Source: Spirochaetaceae bacterium UBA1306
GTDB lineage: Bacteria; Spirochaetota; Spirochaetia; Treponematales; Rectinemataceae
Direction of reading: 5' to 3'
Length of the DNA stretch: 5,850 nt
Assembly (NCBI GenBank): GCA_002307245.1
Contig: DBTW01000173.1
Location: 14,549-20,398 of the forward strand
In this document: positions 1-5,850 of the stretch, piece after piece
Position numbering within the stretch: the stretch's first letter is position 1
Layout: the number at the start of each line of letters is the position of its first letter
Position numbers and translations under genes: made by a program
Notes under the pieces: generated by a model
The model's input: only the letters and a program-made list of their open reading frames with translations
What the model was told of the DNA's origin: nothing
Databases searched by the model: none

Positions 1-1647
1 AACCTGGGCTTCGCAGTCACCCTCGTCGTCGACGGGGACATGAGCGCCATGACCAAGGCGGTGCGCGACTTCGGCAACGCCATCAAGCGCCCCGACGCCG
101 TCGCCCTCTTCTACTACTCGGGCCACGGCGTCCAATACAAGGGCGCCAACTACCTCATCCCCGCCAAGTCCGACATCCAAGACCCCGACGAGCTGGCCTT
201 CGCCGCGATCAACGCCGAGCAGGTCTACGCGAAAATGGAGTCCTCGGGCGACCGGACCAATATCGTCATCCTCGACGCCTGCCGCAACAATCCCTTTCCC
301 GGCGCCGAGCGGGCCTCCGAGCGAGGCCTCGCCATCGTCGGCTCGGCGCCGCCCCAGTCCCTCATCGTCTACGCCACCGCCCCCGGCAAGACCGCCCAGG
401 ACGGGAGCGGACGCAACGGGGTCTTCACCGCCGCCCTGCTGAAGCACATAGCCGATCCCGGCCTCGACGTGGAGCTCATGGTCCGTAAGGTGCGGGAGGA
501 CGTGATCGCGGCCACGGGCGGCGCCCAGGTGCCCTGGAACAACTCCTCCATCTCGGGCAAGGGCTTTTTCTTCGCGCCCAAGGCGGAACTCGAAGCCGAG
601 CCGGCCAAGGCCACGGTAGCCCTGGCCGCCCGCCCCGCGACGGCCGCCGCCGGCAAGGGTCTGCTCACGATCACGAGCGACCCGCCCGGGATGCGCCTGG
701 TAATCGACGGCGCCGACGAAGTGCGGACGCCCATCAACCTCGAGCTGCCGGCCGGCGCGCACAGCTTCGAGCCCCTACAGAGCTCGATCGACAATGTCTG
801 GTACGCGGGGCAAAGCCTTCAATGGATCACCGTCGCGGCCGGAGGCGAGATGAGCGTCCCCGTCCGCATCAAGCCCGAGATGGCCCGCCTCGACCTTACC
901 ATGGTCCCCCCCGGGTACAAGGTCAGCGTCCACGGCGAGGAGCTGGGCGAGACCCCTCTCGGCATCGTCGACATCAAGGCAGGCGTCTACGACGCGAAGT
1001 TCGAGAAGAAGTGGGAGCAGACCCACACGATAACCGGCGGCGTCCAGCCCGGGGCCATGGCCAAGATTTCCTGGGGCCGTAGCCGGGACACCGCCTTCCC
1101 GCTACAGCGCCAGGAGATCAAGCTGGACGGCCTTAGCGACAGCTGGGACGGCGTCTATCCAATTTACGAAAACGATGACCCGAGACCCTTCCTGAACGAG
1201 GGCAAATACGGGATCACGGCCATCTATATTTGCCGAGACGACAAGTACCTCTATTGGCGCGTCGACTTCAAGGAGCTCGATCCGCTGCTTAAACTGCCCA
1301 AGAGCTTCGGCAAGGCGGTCACCCTCCAGCTCGACATCTGGAACGAGGCCCTGAAGCAGAACGTCTCGCTCAGCAGCTACTACAACACCGACGCGAAGAG
1401 CATCCAGTACAGTACTTGGGTCTGGTACGAGGCGAGCAAGTCCTCGAAGGAGGCCAAGGCGGCGGCGATCGCGGGAAAGCACAACAAGAATATCTTCGCG
1501 GGCCGCGTCGACTGGGCCTGGGCCGAGCGGAACATCGGCGAGATGGCCAATCCGAGACTTACCCTCGTGAACAGCGACGGCCAGTGGAGATGGGTCGAGG
1601 GAACCAAGGTCCTGTTGGACCTCGGCTGGATAGACTTCAGCAAGTAG
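1..1647 (+). CDS. Caspase-family (C14-like) peptidase with two PEGA domains and a C-terminal CBM9/DOMON-like module; 5' end outside the window
   Basis: The reading frame is open from base 1, and the codons before the first ATG (base 40) encode a typical caspase-fold strand (LGFAVTLVVDGDM), so the true start lies upstream and ATG 40 is internal. In-window numbering gives 548 residues. Residues 1 to about 194 form the caspase p20-like domain: the catalytic His is in YYSGHG (His42, bases 124-126) and the catalytic Cys in ILDACRNNPF (Cys94, bases 280-282), followed by the family's YATAPG, GVFTAALLKHI and PW..SS.SGKGFFF segments. An Ala/Pro-rich linker (195-220) leads to two PEGA-like beta domains with PPG turns near residues 229 and 304. 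From about 371 to the end is a beta-rich, Trp/Tyr-rich module beginning IKLDGLSDSWDG, resembling CBM9/DOMON-like folds. Known family members cleave after basic residues or act in signalling; the substrate here is unknown. PEGA domains suggest an envelope or exported location, but the signal peptide, if any, is not in the window. The fold of the C-terminal module is inferred from motif resemblance. Confidence 0.9.
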   Translation, partial: NLGFAVTLVVDGDMSAMTKAVRDFGNAIKRPDAVALFYYSGHGVQYKGANYLIPAKSDIQDPDELAFAAINAEQVYAKMESSGDRTNIVILDACRNNPFPGAERASERGLAIVGSAPPQSLIVYATAPGKTAQDGSGRNGVFTAALLKHIADPGLDVELMVRKVREDVIAATGGAQVPWNNSSISGKGFFFAPKAELEAEPAKATVALAARPATAAAGKGLLTITSDPPGMRLVIDGADEVRTPINLELPAGAHSFEPLQSSIDNVWYAGQSLQWITVAAGGEMSVPVRIKPEMARLDLTMVPPGYKVSVHGEELGETPLGIVDIKAGVYDAKFEKKWEQTHTITGGVQPGAMAKISWGRSRDTAFPLQRQEIKLDGLSDSWDGVYPIYENDDPRPFLNEGKYGITAIYICRDDKYLYWRVDFKELDPLLKLPKSFGKAVTLQLDIWNEALKQNVSLSSYYNTDAKSIQYSTWVWYEASKSSKEAKAAAIAGKHNKNIFAGRVDWAWAERNIGEMANPRLTLVNSDGQWRWVEGTKVLLDLGWIDFSK

Positions 1648-1709
1648 CTGGACCTGGGATCGAGGGCCCCGCCTATCGGGCATATTCCGTTCTTGGCAAG
1701 GCTCGCATG

Positions 1710-1721
1710 AGGAGGATAGGA
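1710..1721 (+). promoter_or_regulatory. Ribosome binding site(s) of the lipoprotein aminopeptidase gene
   Basis: A perfect AGGAGG lies at 1710-1715, but it is 14 bases from the ATG at 1730, which is long. A second, weaker AGGA at 1718-1721 is 8 bases from the ATG, the usual distance. Either could serve. The pair supports the ATG at 1730, which also gives a clean lipoprotein signal peptide. Confidence 0.55.
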
Positions 1722-1729
1722 TACCGCCC

Positions 1730-2845
1730 ATGCGAAACCGCGCCGCCCTCCTCGCCTGCCTGCTCGCTTCGAGCCTGGCCCTGCTCCTCTCCTCCTGCTA
1801 CGAGACCAAGGAGGGGCTGCGCTACCTATCCATCCGCTCGAAGGCCCGCGGCGTGGACAAGGCCCTTGCCGACCCCAAGACGGTCGGGGACGAGAGGCTC
1901 CTCCTCGAGCGGGCGAAGGCGGCCCGCGCCTTCGCGATAGCCGAACTCGGCCTCAAGGAGACGAAGAACTACACCTCGATCGTCGAGCTCGACGCCGACC
2001 GCCTCGCCACCGTCGTGCAGGCCTGCGCCGAGCTCTCCTTCGACCGCCATCTCTGGGCCTATCCGGTCGTCGGCAAGATGCCGTACAGGGGCTACTTCGA
2101 CCCCAAGGACGCGGAGAAGGAAGTCGCCCAGCTCAAGAAAGAAGGCCTCGACGCGATAGCCCGGCCAGTGGACGCCTTCTCCACCCTAGGCTGGCTCGCC
2201 GATCCCCTGTTCTCCTTCATGTCCTCCTACGGCGAGGCCGAGGTGGCCGATCTCGTGATCCACGAGATGACCCACGCGACCGTCTTCCTGAAGGGGGACA
2301 GGCCCGGCCTCGAGCAGTTCAACGAGGAGCTCGCGACCTTTGTGGGCAGGGAGGGCTCGCTGCTCTACCTCGCGAGGAAGTACGGGGCCGGTTCCCCCGA
2401 GCTCGCGGCGGCCCGAGTCGAGCGCTCGGACGCGGAGGCCTTTTCCGCCTACCTCGCCGGCACGGCGAAGGAGCTCGAGGCCGTCTACGCCTCCGCCGCG
2501 AGCGACGGGGAGAAGCGCGTGCGCAAGGCCGAGATCATCGCCGCGCGCGCCGTCCAGTACAAAGCCGACTATCGGCGCCTCTTCAAGGGCGAGGCCTATG
2601 AGAGCTTCCCCATGGAGAGGATCAACAACGCCTACCTCGACCTATACCGCCTCTACGAAGGCGAGAGCGCGCTCTATAAGGACTACTACGACAAGGCCTG
2701 CGGCGGCGACATGAAGACCTTCATCGAGGCCATAGCCCGCATCGCTCGCGAGGCGGCCGCGTCGCACGGCGGCGAGGCGGCCGATCCCAAGGCCGCGATG
2801 AGGCGCGTACTCGCCGCGGGCGCCGCCGCCCCGGGGAGGGACTAG
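1730..2845 (+). CDS. Lipoprotein, predicted zinc aminopeptidase (COG4324 / PF10023-type)
   Basis: The protein has 371 residues. Its N-terminus is a lipoprotein signal: Arg2 and Arg4, a hydrophobic run, then the lipobox LSSC with the lipidated cysteine at Cys23, so it should be anchored in the cell envelope facing outward from the cytoplasm. The zinc site is HEMTH at 178-182 (codons 2261-2275), followed 17 residues later by FNEELATFVG, where Glu199 is the expected third ligand. Together these are the gluzincin-style signature of the predicted aminopeptidase family. The NNAYLDLYRLYEGE segment near 302-315 and the length also fit that family. The aminopeptidase activity is a family prediction; I know of no firm substrate. 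The 3' end is tightly joined to the EamA gene, and the caspase-like peptidase gene lies 82 bases upstream on the same strand, so the three may be cotranscribed. A role in trimming peptides at the envelope is an inference. Confidence 0.88.
   Translation: MRNRAALLACLLASSLALLLSSCYETKEGLRYLSIRSKARGVDKALADPKTVGDERLLLERAKAARAFAIAELGLKETKNYTSIVELDADRLATVVQACAELSFDRHLWAYPVVGKMPYRGYFDPKDAEKEVAQLKKEGLDAIARPVDAFSTLGWLADPLFSFMSSYGEAEVADLVIHEMTHATVFLKGDRPGLEQFNEELATFVGREGSLLYLARKYGAGSPELAAARVERSDAEAFSAYLAGTAKELEAVYASAASDGEKRVRKAEIIAARAVQYKADYRRLFKGEAYESFPMERINNAYLDLYRLYEGESALYKDYYDKACGGDMKTFIEAIARIAREAAASHGGEAADPKAAMRRVLAAGAAAPGRD
2833..2840 (+). promoter_or_regulatory. Ribosome binding site that fixes the GTG start of the EamA gene
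   Basis: GGGGAGGG lies inside the last codons of the aminopeptidase gene. Its GGAGG core (2835-2839) ends 8 bases before the GTG at 2848. With only two bases between the upstream stop (2843-2845) and this GTG, translation of the two genes is probably coupled. Confidence 0.7.
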
Positions 2846-2847
2846 CC

Positions 2848-3687
2848 GTGCCGATCATCCTCAGCCTCGCGTCCGCCATCCTCTACGGCCTCGCGGACTT
2901 CGCGGGGGGCCATGCCTCGCGCAGGAATTCCGTCTTCGCCGTCATGGTTATCTCCCAGGCGATCGGCATAGCCGTGGCCCTCGTCGCGGCGCCCCTCGTC
3001 GGCCCCAACTCCCCCGGGCTCGCGGACATGGCATGGGGGGCCGCAGCCGGCGTCTCCGGCTGCCTCGGCGTCGTGACCCTCTACCGCGGCCTCGCCCGGC
3101 ATACGGCCGCCATCGTCTCGCCCCTCTCCGCCCTCGTCGGGGCCATCCTGCCAGTGGCCTTCGGCGCCGCGCTCGGCGAGCGCCCGACCGCCCTCTCCCT
3201 CGTCGGCGCCGCCCTCTGCCTCCCCGCCATCATCCTCCTCGCCTACGAGAAGGGCGAGTCGGCCGACCGAGCCAAGCTCCGGGCCTCCTTCCTCTACGGG
3301 ACGATCGCGGGCCTGGGCTTCAGCGGCTTCTTCATCGCGGCGTCGCGCACCGCCCCGGCCTCGGGGCTCTGGCCCCTCCTCTCCGCGCGCGCGGCCTCGC
3401 TCGCCATCGTGGCGACGATCGCCCTGGCCGGGCGCAAGGGCCTCGCCATCGCCAAGGCCGACCGCCCCGTGGCCGTCTTCGCCGGCGCGGCGGACATGCT
3501 CGCCAACATCCTCTTCCTCGTCGCGACCAGGGGCGAGCTCCTCATGCTCGTCACCCTCATCGTCTCCCTCTATCCCGCGCCCACCGTCCTGCTCGCGCGC
3601 ATCTTCCACGGCCAGCGCATCTCCCTGCCCCGCGCCCTCGGCATCGCCCTGGCCCTGGCCGGAGTCGCCCTCATCGGAATCAAGTAG
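2848..3687 (+). CDS. EamA/DMT-superfamily transporter, ten transmembrane helices
   Basis: This inner-membrane protein of 279 residues has the usual length and two-fold repeated five-helix layout of the drug/metabolite transporter superfamily. Helices fall at roughly 3-21, 29-51, 58-79, 86-108, 115-133, 147-166, 173-194, 207-226, 231-251 and 261-278. The first repeat opens with LYGLADFAGG, with an acidic residue (Asp17) in helix 1. The end, an LYPAPTVLLAR helix followed by GQRIS and a final Gly/Ala-rich helix, is characteristic of the second EamA repeat. The GTG start is set by the strong upstream ribosome binding site and by helix 1 beginning at once. Family members export or import amino acids, nucleotide sugars, polyamines or drugs; the sequence does not show which. 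Coupling to a peptidase gene would suit export or uptake of amino acids, but this is inference. Its last 8 bases overlap the 3' end of the opposing histidine kinase gene. Confidence 0.92.
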   Translation: MPIILSLASAILYGLADFAGGHASRRNSVFAVMVISQAIGIAVALVAAPLVGPNSPGLADMAWGAAAGVSGCLGVVTLYRGLARHTAAIVSPLSALVGAILPVAFGAALGERPTALSLVGAALCLPAIILLAYEKGESADRAKLRASFLYGTIAGLGFSGFFIAASRTAPASGLWPLLSARAASLAIVATIALAGRKGLAIAKADRPVAVFAGAADMLANILFLVATRGELLMLVTLIVSLYPAPTVLLARIFHGQRISLPRALGIALALAGVALIGIK

Positions 3688-4819
3688 GGGCCTGCTCGGC
3701 CGCCGCGATCGGCAGCTCGACGGTAAAGGCGCTCCCCTTGCCCAGGCCGGGCGACTCGGCGCGGATGGCGCCGCCGTGCAGCTCGACGATCTTCTTCGCG
3801 ATCGCCAGGCCGAGGCCGCTGCCCGAGGCCGGGTCGCTGCGGGTCCGCGAGCGGTCGGCCTTGAAGAAGCGGTCGAAGACCCGCGGCAGATCCTCGGCCG
3901 CTATGCCCAGGCCCTCGTCGGCGAAGAGCGCCAGGACGCGATCGCCCTCGCGCCGCAGCGAGATCGACAGCCTGCCCTCCGGCGAGCTGAATTTGACCGC
4001 GTTGTGGATGAGGTTGGTCCAGACCTGGCTCAAGGCTCCTTCGTCGCCCCAGGCCGCGACGCGGGCCAAGTCGAGCTCGAGCGCCAGGGACTTGGCCGCC
4101 CATTGGGGCTCGGCCGCGATGACCGCGGAGCGGATCTGCTCGTCGAGGGCGATCGGCCGCGCTCCCGGTCCCGGCCCGCGCGGCTCCAAGCCCCGCGACT
4201 CGAGGGCGGTCAGGCGCAGGAGCGCCTCGGAGAGCAGCGACAGGCGGTCGCTCTCATCCTCGATGATCGCCAGGTAGCGGAGCCTCTTCTCCTCGGCGAG
4301 CCCCTCTTCGCGCAGGGCCTTCGCGAAGCCCCCGATAGAGGTGAGCGGCGATTGGATCTCGTGGGATACCGTGGAGATGAACTCCTGCCGCATGTCCTCC
4401 ATCCGCTTGAGCGACTCGGCCAGGAGGTTGATCTCGCCGGCGAAGCCTGAGAAGGGATGATCGCGCTTCTCGCCCGCCAGGCTCAGCTTCACGTCGAAGT
4501 CGCCCGCGGCGATGCGCCGCATGGCCTCGCGCATCGAGACGAAGGCGTCCGGGTACTGCCGCCTCACGTGGATGCTGACGATGTTCACGGCGAGGGCGAA
4601 GGCGGCGAGGGTCGACGCGAACGCGAAGAAGCCGCCCCCCCATCCGGAGGCGACGAGGCCCAGGCGCGGAGCGAGCGCGAAGGCGAGGGCCCGGAAGCCC
4701 GTCCAGGTCAGGGTCAGGAATGCCAGGACCGCGACGATTCCTTGGATGGACCTTCGCCAGCCCCGCCTGCCCCGCCCGTCCCGGGGCTCGCGCCCGCCGC
4801 CTCGGTGAGCCTGCCTCAT
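3680..4819 (-). CDS. Membrane sensor histidine kinase with a minimal extracytoplasmic loop
   Basis: The protein has 379 residues. A basic N-terminal tail (about residues 1-24, rich in Arg and Gly) precedes two membrane helices at about 25-50 and 59-83, separated by only about 8 residues, so there is no room for a periplasmic sensor domain. A HAMP-like linker (about 85-140) follows. The dimerisation/phosphoacceptor box is FISTVSHEIQSPLTSI with His153 (codon 4363-4361). The ATPase domain keeps the N box (NLIHNAVKFSS), the G1 box (DEGLGIA), the F box (FDRFFKADRS) and the G2 box (GSGLGLAIAKKIVELHGG), so it should be an active kinase. The ATG overlaps the TGA of the response regulator gene (ATGA, 4819-4816), which supports this start and marks the two as a cognate pair. 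The stimulus is unknown. The 3' end runs 8 bases into the convergent EamA gene. Confidence 0.94.
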   Translation of the reverse strand: MRQAHRGGGREPRDGRGRRGWRRSIQGIVAVLAFLTLTWTGFRALAFALAPRLGLVASGWGGGFFAFASTLAAFALAVNIVSIHVRRQYPDAFVSMREAMRRIAAGDFDVKLSLAGEKRDHPFSGFAGEINLLAESLKRMEDMRQEFISTVSHEIQSPLTSIGGFAKALREEGLAEEKRLRYLAIIEDESDRLSLLSEALLRLTALESRGLEPRGPGPGARPIALDEQIRSAVIAAEPQWAAKSLALELDLARVAAWGDEGALSQVWTNLIHNAVKFSSPEGRLSISLRREGDRVLALFADEGLGIAAEDLPRVFDRFFKADRSRTRSDPASGSGLGLAIAKKIVELHGGAIRAESPGLGKGSAFTVELPIAAAEQAPT

Positions 4820-5487
4820 TTCGCCTCGAGTCGGTAGCCGAGGCCGCGGATCGTCGCGATGCGCAGGCCGAAGCGCTCATCGCCGAAGCGGTCGCGGATC
4901 CTGTTCACGTGCACGTCGAGGGTGCGCTCGTTGCCGTCGAAATCCTCGCCCCAGACATCCCGGATGAGCTCGTCCCGGGAGAAGGTCCGCCCCGGCGAGG
5001 AGGCCAGCTTGAAAAGCAGGTCGAATTCCTTGCGCGGCAGCGTGATCGCCTCGCCGCCGGACATCGCCTCGAAGCGGAGGCGGTCGAGGAATAGACTCCC
5101 GACCTGGACCGACTGCGAGGACTCCGCGCGGAAGCGCCGGAGCAGGGCCTTCACCCTCGCGACGAGCTCGGGCGGGTCGAAGGGCTTGACCACGTAGTCG
5201 TCGGCGCCGAGCTCGAAGCCCTTCACCTTCTGGGCGCTCTCGCCCTTCGCGGTCAGCATGATCACCGGCAGCTCGCGGCTCCGCTTGATCTCCCGGCAGA
5301 CGGTCCAGCCGTCGAGGCCCGGCATCATCACGTCGAGGACGACGAGCTCGACCTTGATGGACTTGAGCAAGGCCAGGGCCGAGGCCCCGTCGGCCGCCTC
5401 GGAGACCTCGAAGCCCTGGGCCTCGAGGAAATGCCGCACGAGCTCGCGGATATGGGGATCGTCGTCGACTACCAGCACCCTGCTCAT
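4816..5487 (-). CDS. OmpR/PhoB-family response regulator
   Basis: This cytoplasmic DNA-binding regulator has 223 residues, the standard length for the family. The receiver domain (1 to about 120) has the acidic pocket Asp8-Asp9-Asp10, the phosphoacceptor Asp52 in VVLDVMMPGLDG, the switch Thr79 in MLTAKG, Tyr98 and the invariant Lys101 in KPF. After a short linker, the winged-helix output domain (about 128-221) carries the family's LPRKEFDLLFKLASSPG, SRDELIRDVWG, ERTLDVHVNRIRDRF and IATIRGLGYRLE elements. A GAGG at 5500-5497, 9 bases from the ATG at 5487, supports the start. The next gene, the kinase, overlaps by 4 bases and is its likely phosphodonor. The ABC exporter gene ends 36 bases upstream on the same strand and is a candidate target or operon partner. 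The regulon cannot be read from this window. Confidence 0.96.
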   Translation of the reverse strand: MSRVLVVDDDPHIRELVRHFLEAQGFEVSEAADGASALALLKSIKVELVVLDVMMPGLDGWTVCREIKRSRELPVIMLTAKGESAQKVKGFELGADDYVVKPFDPPELVARVKALLRRFRAESSQSVQVGSLFLDRLRFEAMSGGEAITLPRKEFDLLFKLASSPGRTFSRDELIRDVWGEDFDGNERTLDVHVNRIRDRFGDERFGLRIATIRGLGYRLEAK

Positions 5488-5496
5488 CGCCTGCCG

Positions 5497-5500
5497 CCTC
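5497..5500 (-). promoter_or_regulatory. Ribosome binding site of the response regulator gene
   Basis: GAGG on the minus strand, followed by a 9-base spacer, supports the ATG at 5487-5485. It sits in the 36-base gap between the ABC exporter and the regulator. Confidence 0.5.
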
Positions 5501-5507
5501 GCCCCAG

Positions 5508-5513
5508 AGTATA
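5508..5513 (-). promoter_or_regulatory. Possible -10 element upstream of the response regulator
   Basis: TATACT on the minus strand matches the bacterial -10 consensus at five of six positions and lies in the only AT-rich patch of the 36-base gap. A start of transcription near 5501 would leave a short leader containing the ribosome binding site. No -35 match exists at 16-18 bases upstream, and the preceding bases (CGT) only partly resemble an extended -10, so this is a tentative call. Confidence 0.3.
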
Positions 5514-5523
5514 ACGCTCCCGG

Positions 5524-5850
5524 CTATCGCCCGGCGAGCTCCGGCGCCGCGGGCAGCGGCATCCGTAGCTGCCGCGCGGCGAAGGAGCGGTAGAGCTCGT
5601 GGGTCGCGAGGAGCTCCTCGTGCCGCCCCGAGCCGGTCAGCTCGCCCTTCTCGATGAAAAGTATCTTGTCCGAGTCGAGCACGGTCGAGAGCCGGTGCGC
5701 GATGACGAGGGTAGTCCGGCCCCGCATGAGGTTCTCGAGGGCCTTCTGCACCCACTCCTCCGAGGCCGAGTCGAGGCTCGAGGTAGCCTCGTCGAGCATG
5801 AGTAGCTCCGGGTCGCGCAGGAGGGCGCGGGCGATGGCGATGCGCTGCCG
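5524..5850 (-). CDS. ABC exporter, C-terminal part of the ATP-binding domain (MsbA/MdlB-like); 5' end outside the window
   Basis: Only the last 108 residues are visible; the frame is open to the window edge, so the gene continues beyond 5850. The visible part begins RQRIAIARAL, directly after the expected ABC signature (LSGGQ, out of view). It then shows Walker B with the catalytic glutamate (LLMLDE, Asp20-Glu21 in visible numbering), the D-loop (SSLD) and the H-loop histidine in VIAHRLST (His52, codon 5697-5695), followed by the SGRHEELL segment and a short tail. The IAHRLSTV and GxHEELL pattern is typical of exporter half-transporters in which membrane and ATPase domains are fused (the MsbA/MdlB/multidrug group), so a membrane domain is expected upstream. 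All visible catalytic motifs are intact. The substrate is unknown. It is followed at 36 bases by the two-component pair on the same strand. Confidence 0.93.
   Translation of the reverse strand, partial: RQRIAIARALLRDPELLMLDEATSSLDSASEEWVQKALENLMRGRTTLVIAHRLSTVLDSDKILFIEKGELTGSGRHEELLATHELYRSFAARQLRMPLPAAPELAGR

Noticed and set aside
1666..1681. Possible hairpin GCCC(C)G / CGGGC after the caspase-like gene
   Set aside because: Only five pairs with a bulged base and no T-tract after it, too weak to call a terminator.
1693..1722. TTGGCA and TAGGAT with an 18-base spacer ahead of the aminopeptidase gene
   Set aside because: The -10 match is only four of six, it overlaps the ribosome binding site, and it would give a nearly leaderless message; likely chance.
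1102..1731. Minus-strand open frame of 209 codons opposite the caspase-like gene's C-terminal module
   Set aside because: No family motif is visible; the plus-strand frame continues a coherent domain protein through the same bases.
2842..3609. Minus-strand open frame of 255 codons opposite the EamA gene
   Set aside because: The product is mostly Gly, Glu, Asp and Arg with no recognisable domain. It mirrors the codon bias of the real membrane protein on the other strand.
3033..4277. Long plus-strand open frame of 414 codons spanning the EamA gene and the antisense of the kinase
   Set aside because: The translation is a low-complexity Arg/Pro/Ala-rich sequence typical of out-of-frame GC-rich DNA, and it overlaps two genes with full family motifs.
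4877..5755. Minus-strand open frame of 292 codons overlapping the response regulator and exporter in another frame
   Set aside because: Arg/Ala/Gly-rich shadow of two clearly recognised genes.

Overview
The window is a GC-rich (roughly two-thirds G+C by eye, with strongly GC-ending codons), densely coding stretch of a bacterial chromosome. It holds six genes in two converging blocks of three. The lipoprotein signal on gene 2 and the PEGA-bearing surface-type protein suggest an envelope-rich, probably diderm bacterium. A high-GC spirochaete or deltaproteobacterium-like lineage would fit, but there is no rRNA or marker gene to settle this, so the placement is only a guess.

Plus-strand block (1-3687). 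The first gene enters from outside the window. It encodes a caspase-fold (C14-type) cysteine peptidase with an intact His/Cys dyad, then an Ala-rich linker, two PEGA-like beta domains and a C-terminal beta-rich module resembling the CBM9/DOMON-like group. After 82 bases comes a lipoprotein of the predicted aminopeptidase family (COG4324/PF10023 type) with an HExxH zinc site. Two bases after its stop, a GTG-started EamA/DMT-family ten-helix transporter follows, evidently translated from the same message.

Minus-strand block (5850-3680). Reading leftward, it has the C-terminal end of an ABC exporter ATPase (MsbA/MdlB-like, cut by the window edge). Then come an OmpR/PhoB-type response regulator and its partner histidine kinase, joined by a 4-base ATGA overlap. 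The kinase has two membrane helices separated by a very short loop, so it probably senses at or in the membrane. The exporter and the two-component genes are 36 bases apart and could be one operon; a -10-like hexamer in that gap could also drive the regulator pair separately.

The two blocks meet tail to tail, with the EamA and kinase stop codons overlapping by 8 bases, so there is no room for a dedicated terminator. No RNA gene, mobile element, CRISPR array or long repeat was seen, and no gene-free stretch exceeds about 80 bases. No clear new multi-gene system is visible. The most distinctive item is the caspase-PEGA-PEGA-beta-domain protein next to a lipoprotein peptidase.
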